A DNA stretch of 64,000 bases from DATMNI01 sp963817515 (GCA_963817515.1 CAWFPJ010000010.1:248001-312000); one strand, 5' to 3'; counted from the first letter of the stretch, positions 44,011-53,112 are shown. Notes: generated by a model from the letters alone, not told the origin. Numbers and translations: made by a program.

Positions 44011-45689
44011 GTAAAATTCTTGTCCTGTGCGTCTTGACGGCCGCAGCCGCCTTTGCCGCCCCCCAGGTGGGCAGCGTGCGCAATGCCGCCAGCAATATTC
44101 CACTTGGAACGGCAGGCTCCGGCATCGCGCAGGGGGCATTCTTTGTGATTTTCGGCTCGGGTCTGGGGCCGTCGCCTATCTCGATTTCGGGCATGCCTTA
44201 CCCCACCGCGATCAGCACCACTGTGGTCACCGTTACCCCAGCCGCCGGCTCCCCCGTGACGGCCTACCTGTATTACTCAAGCGACGCACAGGTGGCGGGA
44301 ATTCTGCCGTCCAATACGCCAGTGGGCAGCGCCAATGTGACCGTCACTTACAACGGAGCCACCAGTGCCCCGGTCAAGATCGCGGTGGTCAAATCCAACT
44401 TCGGTATTTTCACGTTGAACCTCAAGGGCACTGGACCGGCGGCCATTCTGAACCGTAATCCCGACGGAGTGAACTCGCTAACCCATCCGATTGCGGCCGG
44501 CGGCGTATTGGAGGTTTATGGCACAGGGTTGGGGCCGATCGCGGTACCGGATAACGCCCCGCCCGGCGCGGCCGTGCCCGCGGGTGCGGATGTGCAGGTG
44601 CTGGTGGGCGGCCAGGCCATCACGCCGCTGTATGCGGGTCGCGCGCCTCAGTTTGCCGGCCTGGACCAAGTCGACTTCCAACTGCCGGCGGACGCCAGTA
44701 TCGCTGACGGCTGCTATATACCCTTCGCGATCCAGGTCAATGGCGTGGTCGGAAACTATGGGACCTTTGCCAAAGCTGCCGCCGGTCAGCAATGTCCATC
44801 GCCGCTCGCGTTGAGCACCGCGGCAATGCAGAAACTGGATGCCGGCGGCAACGTGACCATCGGTCTGCTGTCGCTGGACCGGATCACCGCACAGGTCGGG
44901 GCTTCATTGACTCTAGTCACCGAGGCAGGCAGTGCCGTGTTCTCCCAATTCGACGCCGCCGGCGTTTTTGGTCTGGCCTTAACGGCTGGCGCCGTGCCAC
45001 CGCTGAACAGCGCCGGAACTTGCATTGTGCAAACCCAAGACACGGTGGCTGTGCCCACCAGCACTCTTCCGCCAGTGTCGAAAGATTTAAGCGCGGGGGC
45101 GCAACTCAGCTTGAGCGGCCCTAACAGCAAGTCGAAGTCCCTGCCTTATACCGCCAACGCCGGATACTCCACCGTGCTTTCGTCGTCCATCGGCGCTTCG
45201 ACGCCCTTCATCGAACCCGGCGGCTGGACCATTCAGGGAAGCGGTGGACCGGACGTGGGGGCATTCACCACGACACTCACCGTGCCCGATCCGCTCACCT
45301 GCACCAACTGCGACGGCATTAACCTGATCGACCACACGCAGCCGCTGAGGGTTACATGGACCGGCGGAGGCGGCAGTTCCGACTACGTGCAGGTGGGCGG
45401 CACCTCCACGGCGCCGTCGATTGCCGACCCCGCCAAGAACGTAGTGGTGGTTTTCTCTTGCACAGCACGAGCCAGCGACGGCCAGTTTACGGTGCCGGTG
45501 AACGTGCTCAACCAGATGCCCAAGAGTGCCGCCGATATAACCGCTTCCAACACCGGCGCGCTGGTGCTGGTGAACGTTCTGGGCAATTCTACGACTGCCT
45601 TCACTGCCCCCTTGACGGCAGGAGGCAGCCTCGATCTGGGCTTCTTCGGCTACGCCGGCATTTTCTTCAAGCTGGTCGGCTTCAACTAA
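44007..45689 (+). CDS. Secreted TIGR03437-type repeat protein (first of convergent pair)
   Basis: 560 aa from GTG 44007, with GGAGG 5 nt upstream; the GTG overlaps the preceding stop. Signal peptide (ILVLCVLTAAAAFAA), then VGSVRNAASNIPLGTAGSGIAQGAFFVIFGSGLGPS, which is the Solibacter-type signature (shown here in part: NAASN, GAFFVIFGSGLGP). A beta-sandwich pattern follows with VLEVYGTGLGPI and ITPLYAGRAPQFAGLDQV, then a long Ser/Thr/Gly-rich C-terminal region ending in TAPLTAGGSLDLGFF. Likely cell-surface. No catalytic motif is seen. A paralogue is directly opposed downstream. Confidence 0.8.
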   Translation: MSKILVLCVLTAAAAFAAPQVGSVRNAASNIPLGTAGSGIAQGAFFVIFGSGLGPSPISISGMPYPTAISTTVVTVTPAAGSPVTAYLYYSSDAQVAGILPSNTPVGSANVTVTYNGATSAPVKIAVVKSNFGIFTLNLKGTGPAAILNRNPDGVNSLTHPIAAGGVLEVYGTGLGPIAVPDNAPPGAAVPAGADVQVLVGGQAITPLYAGRAPQFAGLDQVDFQLPADASIADGCYIPFAIQVNGVVGNYGTFAKAAAGQQCPSPLALSTAAMQKLDAGGNVTIGLLSLDRITAQVGASLTLVTEAGSAVFSQFDAAGVFGLALTAGAVPPLNSAGTCIVQTQDTVAVPTSTLPPVSKDLSAGAQLSLSGPNSKSKSLPYTANAGYSTVLSSSIGASTPFIEPGGWTIQGSGGPDVGAFTTTLTVPDPLTCTNCDGINLIDHTQPLRVTWTGGGGSSDYVQVGGTSTAPSIADPAKNVVVVFSCTARASDGQFTVPVNVLNQMPKSAADITASNTGALVLVNVLGNSTTAFTAPLTAGGSLDLGFFGYAGIFFKLVGFN

Positions 45690-45694
45690 GCAGC

Positions 45695-47857
45695 CTACTG
45701 AAAGGACGCCTGGGCCCCTGTTCCCACCAGGGGCAGGAAGAACCCGGCGTCGATCGATCCACCGGCAGTCAAAGGGGCCGAGAAATTGCCGGTACTGTTT
45801 GTGGGGTTGACCGTGGAGTAGAGAAACAGGAAGCCTCCACCTGTGCCGTTCGCGCTCAAGGTCGCGGCCGGCAACTGGTTCAGAATCGAAGCCGGGACTG
45901 TGAAAGTCCCCGGGCCGGCGGTGGTGATACACACGAATTCCGCCGTGGTGGTTGTCAGGTTGGCGCCGGTCCCCGTGGTCGTGCTGGACGAACCAACAAT
46001 CTCAACCAGATCCGTCGGCAGCCCACCGGTCCAATTGAGCGTCATGCCCGCGCTCCTGGTGACCGAAGTTGGTAACCCACCGGTCACCGTCAGAGGTGAC
46101 CCGACGGTGACCGAGGCGCTGAACTTCCCTACATCCTTGCCGCCCGCGCCGGTCACCGTATAAGTGCCTGCAACGATCGTGCCGACACCGCCGGTCACCC
46201 CCGGTATGGTTGGCAGGCCTTCCGAGGCGAGCGGAAGAGTGTAGGCATTGCTCGCCGGATCCTGTTTGAACTGCAAGTTGGTGATGTTCGATCCAGGCGG
46301 GCCATTCAGTGTAACGGCGCCGGCATCCAGATTAGTGACGGTGGCGACGGTTACCGGAGTGCCGGACTGGGTTATTGTGGGGGTCAATACCTGGCAGCTA
46401 CCCGGATTGAAGATCGCAGATGTTTGCGCCGCAGCCCCTGAGGTCAACTGAAAGCCGGTGATCTGGCTGAAGGCTCCGGAGGCCGTATTCAACTTCACAG
46501 CGGTTGAAGCCACCGTTTCCGAAATCTGCGAAAGACTGAAAACGCCAACGGTATACTTGCCGCCCTGATCGAAATTCTGCAGCTGCGTGGTGGTGAAACC
46601 GGGAGCCACGCAAGCAGTAGCCGTAGCGTTCGGCGCGATGGCGATAAAGGTGGGGTTGCTGAGCGCGCCGTTCACCGACACCTGGAACGACACGGTGCAG
46701 CCCGTCGGCACGTTGGCCGGCAGCGTGAAGTTGATTTGATCGGCGCCGGCCAGGCCAGGCGCGCGGCCCGCATAGAGCGGTGTGATGCTTACTCCGCCCA
46801 CGATCACCTGAACGTTCACGCCGTTCTTGGTGAAGTCGAATCCGGGAGATGCGGTATTATCGCCGCCCGCGACCGGCCCCATGCCGGTGGCCCACGCGAT
46901 CAGAACCTGTCCCGGACGGGAGGGCGAAAAGGTGAAGCCGCCGCTGGCGAAAACCGTGAAGCGGTCGATATCCAGTTGGGACTGCGAAATGAAATTCTGA
47001 ATCACCGCCAGTCCGCTGCCGCTGCTGTCTGCCGTGATCAGGCCGATCTTACGCGCCACAACCTGGGCCGGAAACGGTGCGCTGGCCGTTCCGTTCGTGA
47101 CCGTGACATTGTAGTTGCCCGCCGCCACCGTGGACGGCAATACCCCGGCAAGCTGATTGACACCGCCCTGGTTGTATAGGTAGACCAGGTACGCATCCGT
47201 GCCGGCGCCGCCCGCAGTGGGCGTGAACGTGATCTTGACGCCGCCGGAACTGGCGGTGGGAAGCGGAAAGCTAAACTGAGTAAGCCCGCTGGCGCTCATA
47301 TTCGTTCCCTTCACCACGAAGATGCTACCCTGCGCAACGCCCGACGTGTAGCTCGCCGCATCCTGCACGGCGGTGATAGTGGGCGCGGGGGGGCCGCTGG
47401 TGCCGCCGCCACCGGTGGTAATATTGCCTGCGCCGCTGAAGGTCAGGGTAACGCCGCCGCTGGCATTGAACGAACCCGAGCCGGCCAGGGACGGGAAATT
47501 GCCCGTCGCGCCTGCGTATGTACCGCTGCCGCCGGTCACGGTTGCCGACCCGACGCCCGAGCCAGACAAGATAGCCGGTGGAATCGATAGCATACCCTGT
47601 ATCGTGCCCGCTCCGCCTGATAGCGTGATGGTATATGGGGCAGTGATATTCCCGTTAGAATCCGTGGAGCTCAGATTGAGCGTTGAGGTAAACGTTCCGC
47701 TACCGACGTTGTTGGTAAAGACTGCCGTGCCGGTAACGGAAATGGTTGCACCAATGGTAGCTGTCGCATTCACCGTCAACGTCGTAGTGACGGTTGCGGC
47801 CTGCGCACCTGCGCAAACCACCATTGCCAAAGAGATGCTCGCTAGTATTCGGGTCAT
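45695..47857 (-). CDS. Secreted TIGR03437-type repeat protein (second of convergent pair)
   Basis: 720 aa from ATG 47857 (GGAGGA about 13 nt upstream), giving a signal peptide (ILASISLAMVVCAGAQA). An extra N-terminal Thr/Ser/Gly-rich beta region (about 20-165) precedes the paralogous core: DAASYTSGVAQGSIFVVKG, LIAWATGMGPVAGG, ITPLYAGRAPGLAGADQI. The C-terminus matches the neighbour (SAPLTAGGSIDAGFF). The two stops are only 5 nt apart, tail to tail. Proteins of this class are numerous in Solibacter genomes and have no established function. Confidence 0.8.
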   Translation of the reverse strand: MTRILASISLAMVVCAGAQAATVTTTLTVNATATIGATISVTGTAVFTNNVGSGTFTSTLNLSSTDSNGNITAPYTITLSGGAGTIQGMLSIPPAILSGSGVGSATVTGGSGTYAGATGNFPSLAGSGSFNASGGVTLTFSGAGNITTGGGGTSGPPAPTITAVQDAASYTSGVAQGSIFVVKGTNMSASGLTQFSFPLPTASSGGVKITFTPTAGGAGTDAYLVYLYNQGGVNQLAGVLPSTVAAGNYNVTVTNGTASAPFPAQVVARKIGLITADSSGSGLAVIQNFISQSQLDIDRFTVFASGGFTFSPSRPGQVLIAWATGMGPVAGGDNTASPGFDFTKNGVNVQVIVGGVSITPLYAGRAPGLAGADQINFTLPANVPTGCTVSFQVSVNGALSNPTFIAIAPNATATACVAPGFTTTQLQNFDQGGKYTVGVFSLSQISETVASTAVKLNTASGAFSQITGFQLTSGAAAQTSAIFNPGSCQVLTPTITQSGTPVTVATVTNLDAGAVTLNGPPGSNITNLQFKQDPASNAYTLPLASEGLPTIPGVTGGVGTIVAGTYTVTGAGGKDVGKFSASVTVGSPLTVTGGLPTSVTRSAGMTLNWTGGLPTDLVEIVGSSSTTTGTGANLTTTTAEFVCITTAGPGTFTVPASILNQLPAATLSANGTGGGFLFLYSTVNPTNSTGNFSAPLTAGGSIDAGFFLPLVGTGAQASFQ

Positions 47858-47984
47858 AAGGCTGTCAGAGTCCTCCACTCTATAACATTCTTGTTTAGAA
47901 ACGCAGGAATTGCGGGAAAACCGGCTCATCCGATCTTTGGCCGAGCCCCTTTCACTGCAAGTACTTGATCTGTATCGACAACTA

Positions 47985-48935
47985 CTACGCCGTCACCGGC
48001 GGCACCAGCGTCTTCAGGAACTCATGCGCCGTTCGGAAGCCGCGCTTGAACTGCTCGGTGAAGTTTCCCTGGGCGTACGCCGGATAGTAGAACTCATCCT
48101 CGTTCTCGATGTTCATCGCGCCGGTATAGCCTACCTCGGACAGCACCGAGAAGAAGCCCTTCCAATCGACGGATCCGTAGCCGGGGATGCGGAACCGCCA
48201 CCATCGCACATTGTCGATGGACTGGATGCCGGAGCGCCGCAGCACGTGCCAGAGGATCTCCGTGTCCTTGAGGTGGACGTCGTAGATTTTGTCGGCGAAA
48301 TCGCGCGCGGCCTGCACCGGGTCCATAAACTGCCAGACCAGGTGCGACGGGTCGAATTGCAGGCCCACCCACGGGCTGTCTTTGAAGCCTTTAAACAGGG
48401 CCTCCCAGCCTAGCGGGCCGGTGCCGATGTTGGGGCCGCCGGCATAAGGCTCCCAGAGAATGCGCACCTTGTTCTTCTCGCAGGCCGCGAAATACTTTTC
48501 GGTATAGACGCGCACAATCTCATCCACCTGCTGCTGCAACCGCTGGCCCTTGATGGTGCCGGACTGCCCGCCGATGTTGGGGATCCCCAGTTTGCCGCAC
48601 AGCTCGATGCATTTAAGGGTGTAGTCGTTCTGCTGCGCGCGCTTGGCGGGGTCGGGATCGATGTGGTTGCCATCCACGGCCAGCGAAGAAACGTAGATGC
48701 CGGACTTTTGGATTTTGTCTTTGATGCCGGCAATCGCGGCATCGTCCAGACGGTTCGGATCGAGGCGCAGTTGCATGCTGGTGAAGCCTTCGGTCTTGAC
48801 GAATTCGAGATTGGCATCCGAAAACTGGCAGAGTACGCCGAGTCTGGGTTTCCAGTTGGGAGTGCGGGGGCGTTGCGCCTGCGCAGCTACGGCCGCGGAC
48901 ATAGCGGTAAGGACAGTGCGTCGTGTGAGGGTCAC
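47985..48935 (-). CDS. Sugar phosphate isomerase/epimerase-like TIM-barrel protein, exported
   Basis: 316 aa from GTG 48935. The N-terminus TLTRRTVLTAMSAAVAAQA has a twin-arginine pair and a short hydrophobic core, suggesting export through Tat. The rest is a xylose-isomerase-like barrel: GFTSMQLRLDPN, VSSLAVDGNHID, ILWEPYAGG with metal-binding Glu, GLQFDPSHLVWQ, DVHLKDTE and MNIENEDEF, positions typical of the four metal ligands. The specific reaction cannot be told from sequence. Alternative upstream starts (48971) would put extra residues before the Tat motif. Confidence 0.8.
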   Translation of the reverse strand: MTLTRRTVLTAMSAAVAAQAQRPRTPNWKPRLGVLCQFSDANLEFVKTEGFTSMQLRLDPNRLDDAAIAGIKDKIQKSGIYVSSLAVDGNHIDPDPAKRAQQNDYTLKCIELCGKLGIPNIGGQSGTIKGQRLQQQVDEIVRVYTEKYFAACEKNKVRILWEPYAGGPNIGTGPLGWEALFKGFKDSPWVGLQFDPSHLVWQFMDPVQAARDFADKIYDVHLKDTEILWHVLRRSGIQSIDNVRWWRFRIPGYGSVDWKGFFSVLSEVGYTGAMNIENEDEFYYPAYAQGNFTEQFKRGFRTAHEFLKTLVPPVTA

Positions 48936-48942
48936 CAGATTG

Positions 48943-48948
48943 ACAATA
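48943..48948 (-). promoter_or_regulatory. -10-like hexamer before the isomerase-like gene
   Basis: TATTGT on the minus strand lies 7 nt before GTG 48935, with no ribosome site, matching the leaderless pattern. Confidence 0.3.
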
Positions 48949-49059
48949 CAGCGGAGAGGGGGGAATTGCAACTTCGGAGGGGACGGAGCAGATTACAGAA
49001 CCCTAACTTCGGAGGCACGACACCCTTGGGGCGTGCCTCCGGATTTCTGGCCGCGAGAT

Positions 49060-49263
49060 TTAAACGGGGCTGACGTCTTCGGCTTGCAGACCTTTCGGTC
49101 CCTTCTTCACAACAAATGAGACGCGAGCGCCTTCATCGAGCGAGCGATAGCCGCTGGCGGCGATGGCGGAAAAATGCACGAAGACGTCTTCGCCATTTTC
49201 ACGTTGGATGAAGCCGAATCCTTTTCCGGCGTTAAACCACTTTACAGTTCCTGTTTCTTTCAT
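49060..49263 (-). CDS. Cold-shock protein (CspA family)
   Basis: 67-aa single-domain OB-fold protein that binds single-stranded RNA/DNA and melts mRNA structure. RNP1 KGFGFI (residues 14-19) and RNP2 VFVHF (27-31) are intact, with FSAIAASGYRSL following. AGAGG lies about 11-15 nt before the ATG. A candidate promoter about 135 nt upstream would give the long leader usual for csp mRNAs. Confidence 0.96.
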   Translation of the reverse strand: MKETGTVKWFNAGKGFGFIQRENGEDVFVHFSAIAASGYRSLDEGARVSFVVKKGPKGLQAEDVSPV

Positions 49264-49396
49264 TACTTTCTTTTCCTCTTAGTTTCTTGCGATCTAATTC
49301 CTGACGTATCGATTGAGGAAAACAACAGAGGTTGCGACCATTTCGAAGACCTTTGCAGCGGATTCAAACGACGTGAGAGGATTCAAGACCGACCCC

Positions 49397-49402
49397 ATAG
49401 TA
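49397..49402 (-). promoter_or_regulatory. Candidate -10 box for the cold-shock gene
   Basis: TACTAT on the minus strand would start transcription near 49390, giving a 5' leader of about 125 nt to the csp ATG. Long structured leaders are common for csp genes. The -35 region is weak. Confidence 0.3.
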
Positions 49403-49496
49403 CCACGTTTTCCCGGAAGTGTGGGTTCTTTTTCACAAACCTTGACCCTGCCAGCGCGTCCGTGCCCGGCCAGCTTCATATCATGACCGCTTTAGA

Positions 49497-50093
49497 TCAT
49501 GATCGGGGTGCCGCCACCTGGTTGTCGATATAGAGGTTCAGATGGGCCTGGATGCGGCGGAGCGCATCGTAATTGCGCTCGATCCGGCTCATCATCAACG
49601 CGCCTTCGAGCGAGGCAACCACCAGGGTGGCCACCGTCTTGGGATCGACGCCAACCTGCGTTTCGCCAGCCTTGACGGCTTCCTTCACGATCACCTGCAG
49701 GCGCGCTACCCAGGATCGGAGGGCTTTCAAGACTCGCTCGCGAAGAATGGCATTCCCGTCGTCGGCTTCCACCGCCGTGTTCAAGATAGGACAGCCGCCG
49801 GTCACCGGGGGTCTGCATTCCACGAAATTGGCGATGAATTGCTTCAGCTTGTCCAGGCCGGAGTTCTTCTCGTCCACATGCTGCATCCTGGTTTCCCAAG
49901 CCGCATTCCAGGTGTAATCGAAGGCCTCGGCGGCAAGTTCTTCTTTGCTCGAGAAGTGGCGATAGATTCCGCCCTTCTGTAAACCCGTGGCCAACATCAG
50001 ATCAGCCATGGAACTGCCTTCGTATCCCCGCTGGTTGAAGATCGGGGCGGCGGCGGCGACAATCTTCTGCCTGGTCTGTTCGCCTTTGGTCAT
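49497..50093 (-). CDS. TetR-family transcriptional repressor
   Basis: 198 aa from ATG 50093, with GAGGAT upstream; the frame is open further back into the operator region without a plausible start. The N-terminal HTH (about 8-55) reads TRQKIVAAAAPIFNQRGYEG and KGGIYRHFSSKEELAAEAF. The C-terminal ligand domain has GCPILNTAVEADD, seen in repressors of electrophile or drug-responsive pumps. It is divergent from the EmrAB/OMF operon; three copies of GACCGANNGGTC lie in between, the likely operators for both autoregulation and pump control. Confidence 0.93.
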   Translation of the reverse strand: MTKGEQTRQKIVAAAAPIFNQRGYEGSSMADLMLATGLQKGGIYRHFSSKEELAAEAFDYTWNAAWETRMQHVDEKNSGLDKLKQFIANFVECRPPVTGGCPILNTAVEADDGNAILRERVLKALRSWVARLQVIVKEAVKAGETQVGVDPKTVATLVVASLEGALMMSRIERNYDALRRIQAHLNLYIDNQVAAPRS

Positions 50094-50120
50094 GTATCCT
50101 CGGGACCTCCTCTGCTCGGA

Positions 50121-50132
50121 GACCGATGGGTC
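50121..50132. promoter_or_regulatory. TetR operator candidate O1
   Basis: GACCGATGGGTC, 28 nt from the tetR start; matches the consensus GACCGANNGGTC shared by three sites in this gap. The preceding two bases (GA) also match O2. Confidence 0.5.
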
Positions 50133-50179
50133 GCTTTTTATCATATCACCCCACACACGCCTGTATGGATGCCGTACGG

Positions 50180-50191
50180 GACCACTCGGTC
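50180..50191. promoter_or_regulatory. TetR operator candidate O2
   Basis: GACCACTCGGTC; on the reverse strand GACCGAGTGGTC, matching GACCGANNGGTC with GA before it as in O1. Confidence 0.45.
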
Positions 50192-50220
50192 TCATTATTT
50201 CAGGGCGGGAATATTTATGC

Positions 50221-50232
50221 GACCGATCGGTC
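50221..50232. promoter_or_regulatory. TetR operator candidate O3 (perfect palindrome)
   Basis: GACCGATCGGTC is a perfect 12-bp palindrome, 46 nt before the OMF start and exactly 100 nt from O1. It resembles the GACC-N4-GGTC half-site arrangement known for NemR-type TetR repressors. Confidence 0.6.
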
Positions 50233-50278
50233 TTTTTTACATCCAAGTGGGTGGCGACGCGAAAGAGGCCGGGACCCA

Positions 50279-51790
50279 ATGTCAGGAAAAATGCAGATAC
50301 AGCGGAGAGCGTGGGCATTGTGGTTGGCCGGGTTGGCCCTGACAGGGTTATCCCTGACGGCGCCGGCACAGAGCCTGCCCGGCGGGCCCCAAAGCTACTC
50401 CATTACAACCCCGAAACCCATCAGCCCGGCGGAAGGCACTACCAACCCCAGCGCCCAGGCAGTGCAGCGCCAAAACCCTTATTTGGGCAGCGTGCCGGAG
50501 AAAGCCACCGGCGCCACCATCGAACTTTCCCTGCGGGACGCCATCGCTCGCGGCCTCCGCTACAACCTGGGACTGGTCGAATCGAATCAGGCCAGCGCCG
50601 AGGTCCGCGCCGGGCGCTTGCGCGCACTGTCCGCCCTGTTGCCGCAGCTTTCGGCGCGCGGCCGCCAGGCTTTCGAAGACATCAGTTTCAAAGAGTTCGG
50701 CCTGAAACTCCCGCCGATCCCAGGCCTGGCGGCATTGCCTCCCACCACTGGGGGCTTCGGATATCAGGACGCCCGGATCGGCGTGACGCAGTCTCTGTAC
50801 AGCCGTGAGTTGCGGGAACGCTACCGAACGCAGAAAGACAACGAACAGGCGTCGGTCCTCAGCATTAAGGACTCGCGCGACGTTGTGGTTTTGGCCGCCG
50901 GCACGGCCTACCTGCAGGTGATTGCCAGTGCGGCGCGGGTCGAAACAGCCAAAGCCGAACTGGCCGCCGCGCAGGAACTGGACCGCCTGACGGCCAACCG
51001 GGTCAATTCGGAGGTATCGCCCGAAATCGAATCGCTACGTGCCCAGGTGCAGCGCCAATCGGCCGGACAGCGGCTGACCAATGTCACCAATCAGATGGAA
51101 AAGGACAGGCTGACGCTGGCACGGGTGATCGGTCTGGCCATCGACCAGAAGTTCGAATTGACGGATCAGCTGGCGTATCACCCGTTAACCGGCATCGCCC
51201 CGGAGACCGCCACTGAGGAAGCGCTCCATTCCCGCGCCGATCTTGCCGGAGCGGAGGCCAGTGTGCGGGCGGCTGAATCCAAGCTTCGCGCCGAAAAAGC
51301 GCAGCGGCTCCCCGTGGTCTCCGTGTCGGCGGACTACGGCGGCGGCGGAAGCAATCCCGGCAACTTTAACCAGGTCTACTCGGTGTCCGGCAGCGTCGTG
51401 GTCCCCATCTACACGGGCGGGCGTATTCGCGCGGACATCGAACAGGCTCAGGCGGAGCGGGCCCGCCGCCAGGCGGAATATGAGGACCTCAAGGGCCGCA
51501 TCGCTTACGACGTCCGCGTCGCGTGGTTGGACATGAGCGCTTCGGATTCGAGCATCAAGGTCGCGGAGGCCAATCGGAGGCTGGCGGAACGGGCGTTGGC
51601 GCAATCGCGCGATCGTTATGTGAACGGCATCACTAACTACCTGGAAGTTGTTCAGGCCCAGGAGGTGGTGGCGGGCGCTGACGAGAATTACATCCAAAGC
51701 TTGTATTCGTTCAACGTGGCAGTGATCTCCCTGGCGCGCGCTATGGGCGCCGCCGATACCAGGCTCCCGCAACTGTTAGGAGGAAATTGA
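50279..51790 (+). CDS. Outer-membrane efflux channel (OMF/TolC family) of an EmrAB-type pump
   Basis: 503 aa from ATG 50279, which gives a signal peptide (ALWLAGLALTGLSLTAPAQS). OEP domain 1 starts ELSLRDAIARGLRYNLGLVE; helices include VVLAAGTAYLQVIASAARVETA; domain 2 has LRAEKAQRLPVVSVSADYGG, GSVVVPIYTGGRI and RYVNGITNYLEVVQAQEV. First gene of the operon OMF-EmrA-EmrB, only 1 nt before the next gene. The frame is intact. Regulated by the adjacent TetR through O1-O3 (inference). Confidence 0.92.
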   Translation: MSGKMQIQRRAWALWLAGLALTGLSLTAPAQSLPGGPQSYSITTPKPISPAEGTTNPSAQAVQRQNPYLGSVPEKATGATIELSLRDAIARGLRYNLGLVESNQASAEVRAGRLRALSALLPQLSARGRQAFEDISFKEFGLKLPPIPGLAALPPTTGGFGYQDARIGVTQSLYSRELRERYRTQKDNEQASVLSIKDSRDVVVLAAGTAYLQVIASAARVETAKAELAAAQELDRLTANRVNSEVSPEIESLRAQVQRQSAGQRLTNVTNQMEKDRLTLARVIGLAIDQKFELTDQLAYHPLTGIAPETATEEALHSRADLAGAEASVRAAESKLRAEKAQRLPVVSVSADYGGGGSNPGNFNQVYSVSGSVVVPIYTGGRIRADIEQAQAERARRQAEYEDLKGRIAYDVRVAWLDMSASDSSIKVAEANRRLAERALAQSRDRYVNGITNYLEVVQAQEVVAGADENYIQSLYSFNVAVISLARAMGAADTRLPQLLGGN

Positions 51791-51791
51791 T

Positions 51792-53051
51792 ATGACACAG
51801 GAACTCGAAGAGACCCCAGTGCTCGATTCGCCGAAAACGCGAGCGGCAACCGAGGAGGTTTCAGCGAAACCCGAGACTGCATCGAAGAAGAAGTTCTCGC
51901 GCGGGTTGTCTTTCGTCGCCGTGGCCCTGGTAGCGGGTGCAATAGTCGCATGGTGGCTCTCGTCGCGAGGGTACGAGTCGACCGACGATGCCCAGGTGGA
52001 GGGTCACCTGGACTCGATCAGTTCGCGAATCGGGGGCACCGTCAGCTTCATTAATCCCAAGGTCGAGAATAACCAGTTCGTGGAGGCCGGAACTCTGCTG
52101 CTCGAACTGGACCCGCGGGATTATCAAGCCGAGCTGGAACACGCAAAAGCAAATCTGGACACACGAAACGCGGAAGCGCACTCCGCGCAAGTGACCGTTC
52201 CGATCGTCGATGCCGGCGCCTTCAGCCAACTCCGCTCCGCCGAGGCGGAAAGGGAACAGGCGACCGCGCAGGTAAGCGCCGCGGAGGCCGACCTGGCGGT
52301 GGCGCAACACCGCTTGCAACAGGACGAAGCATTATCCGCCCGGGCCGAGCGCGACCGCATCCGCTACCAGGCGCTGGTGGAGAAGCGGGAGATTTCGCGC
52401 TCCGAATACGACGCTCGCGAGACGGAAGCCGTGGCGACCGCCCAGGCCGTGCAGGCCGATCGCGCCGCCATTGAAGCCAGCCAGCAGAAAATCGCGGGAG
52501 CCCGCAGCCTGGTGGTACAAAAGGACGCCCGCATCGACGCCGCGCGCACGGCTCCCCAACAGGTCACCGACGCGCAGGCCAAATCGCAATCCGCCCATGG
52601 CCGCCTGGAACAGGCACAGGCAGATCTCCACACTGCGCAACTCAATCTGAGCTACACCAAAATCTACGCTCCGGTGAGCGGCGTGATTGGACGCAAGACC
52701 GTGGAGCTGGGCCATCGTGTACAACCGGGGCAGGCACTGATGATCGTGGTGCAGCTCGACGATATCTGGATCACCGCCAATTTCAAGGAGACTCAACTGA
52801 AGCGCATGCGTACCGGCCAACCGGTGCGCATTCAGGTGGACAGCTTCGACCGCGATTTCCGCGGAACGGTGGAGAGCCTTCCCGGCGCGGCAGGCCCGCT
52901 CTTCAGCCTCTTCCCGCCGGAGAATTCCACCGGCAACTACGTCAAAGTGGTGCAGCGGTTCCCGGTGCGGATTCGGCTGGACAAGGACCAGGATCCGCAA
53001 CATCTGCTGCGCCCTGGGATGTCCGTCGAGCCGCGCGTAACCGTTCGCTGA
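51792..53051 (+). CDS. EmrA/HlyD-family membrane fusion protein
   Basis: 419 aa. Cytosolic N-terminus (about 1-38), one membrane helix (SFVAVALVAGAIVAWWL), then STDDAQVEGHLDSISSRIGGTV, the EmrA-type lipoyl half-motif; a long coiled-coil hairpin (about 110-300, Ala/Gln/Glu-rich) and LSYTKIYAPVSGVIGRK at the return strand, followed by the beta-barrel (DDIWITANFKETQL). It bridges the MFS pump EmrB to the outer-membrane channel. The frame is intact, unlike the RND adaptor. Confidence 0.93.
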   Translation: MTQELEETPVLDSPKTRAATEEVSAKPETASKKKFSRGLSFVAVALVAGAIVAWWLSSRGYESTDDAQVEGHLDSISSRIGGTVSFINPKVENNQFVEAGTLLLELDPRDYQAELEHAKANLDTRNAEAHSAQVTVPIVDAGAFSQLRSAEAEREQATAQVSAAEADLAVAQHRLQQDEALSARAERDRIRYQALVEKREISRSEYDARETEAVATAQAVQADRAAIEASQQKIAGARSLVVQKDARIDAARTAPQQVTDAQAKSQSAHGRLEQAQADLHTAQLNLSYTKIYAPVSGVIGRKTVELGHRVQPGQALMIVVQLDDIWITANFKETQLKRMRTGQPVRIQVDSFDRDFRGTVESLPGAAGPLFSLFPPENSTGNYVKVVQRFPVRIRLDKDQDPQHLLRPGMSVEPRVTVR

Positions 53052-53112
53052 GCCCTTGGCGGGGCGGCATTGCGCGTGTTACCGGAGAGCTTCTAAGGAT
53101 CGGAGGTAGATT

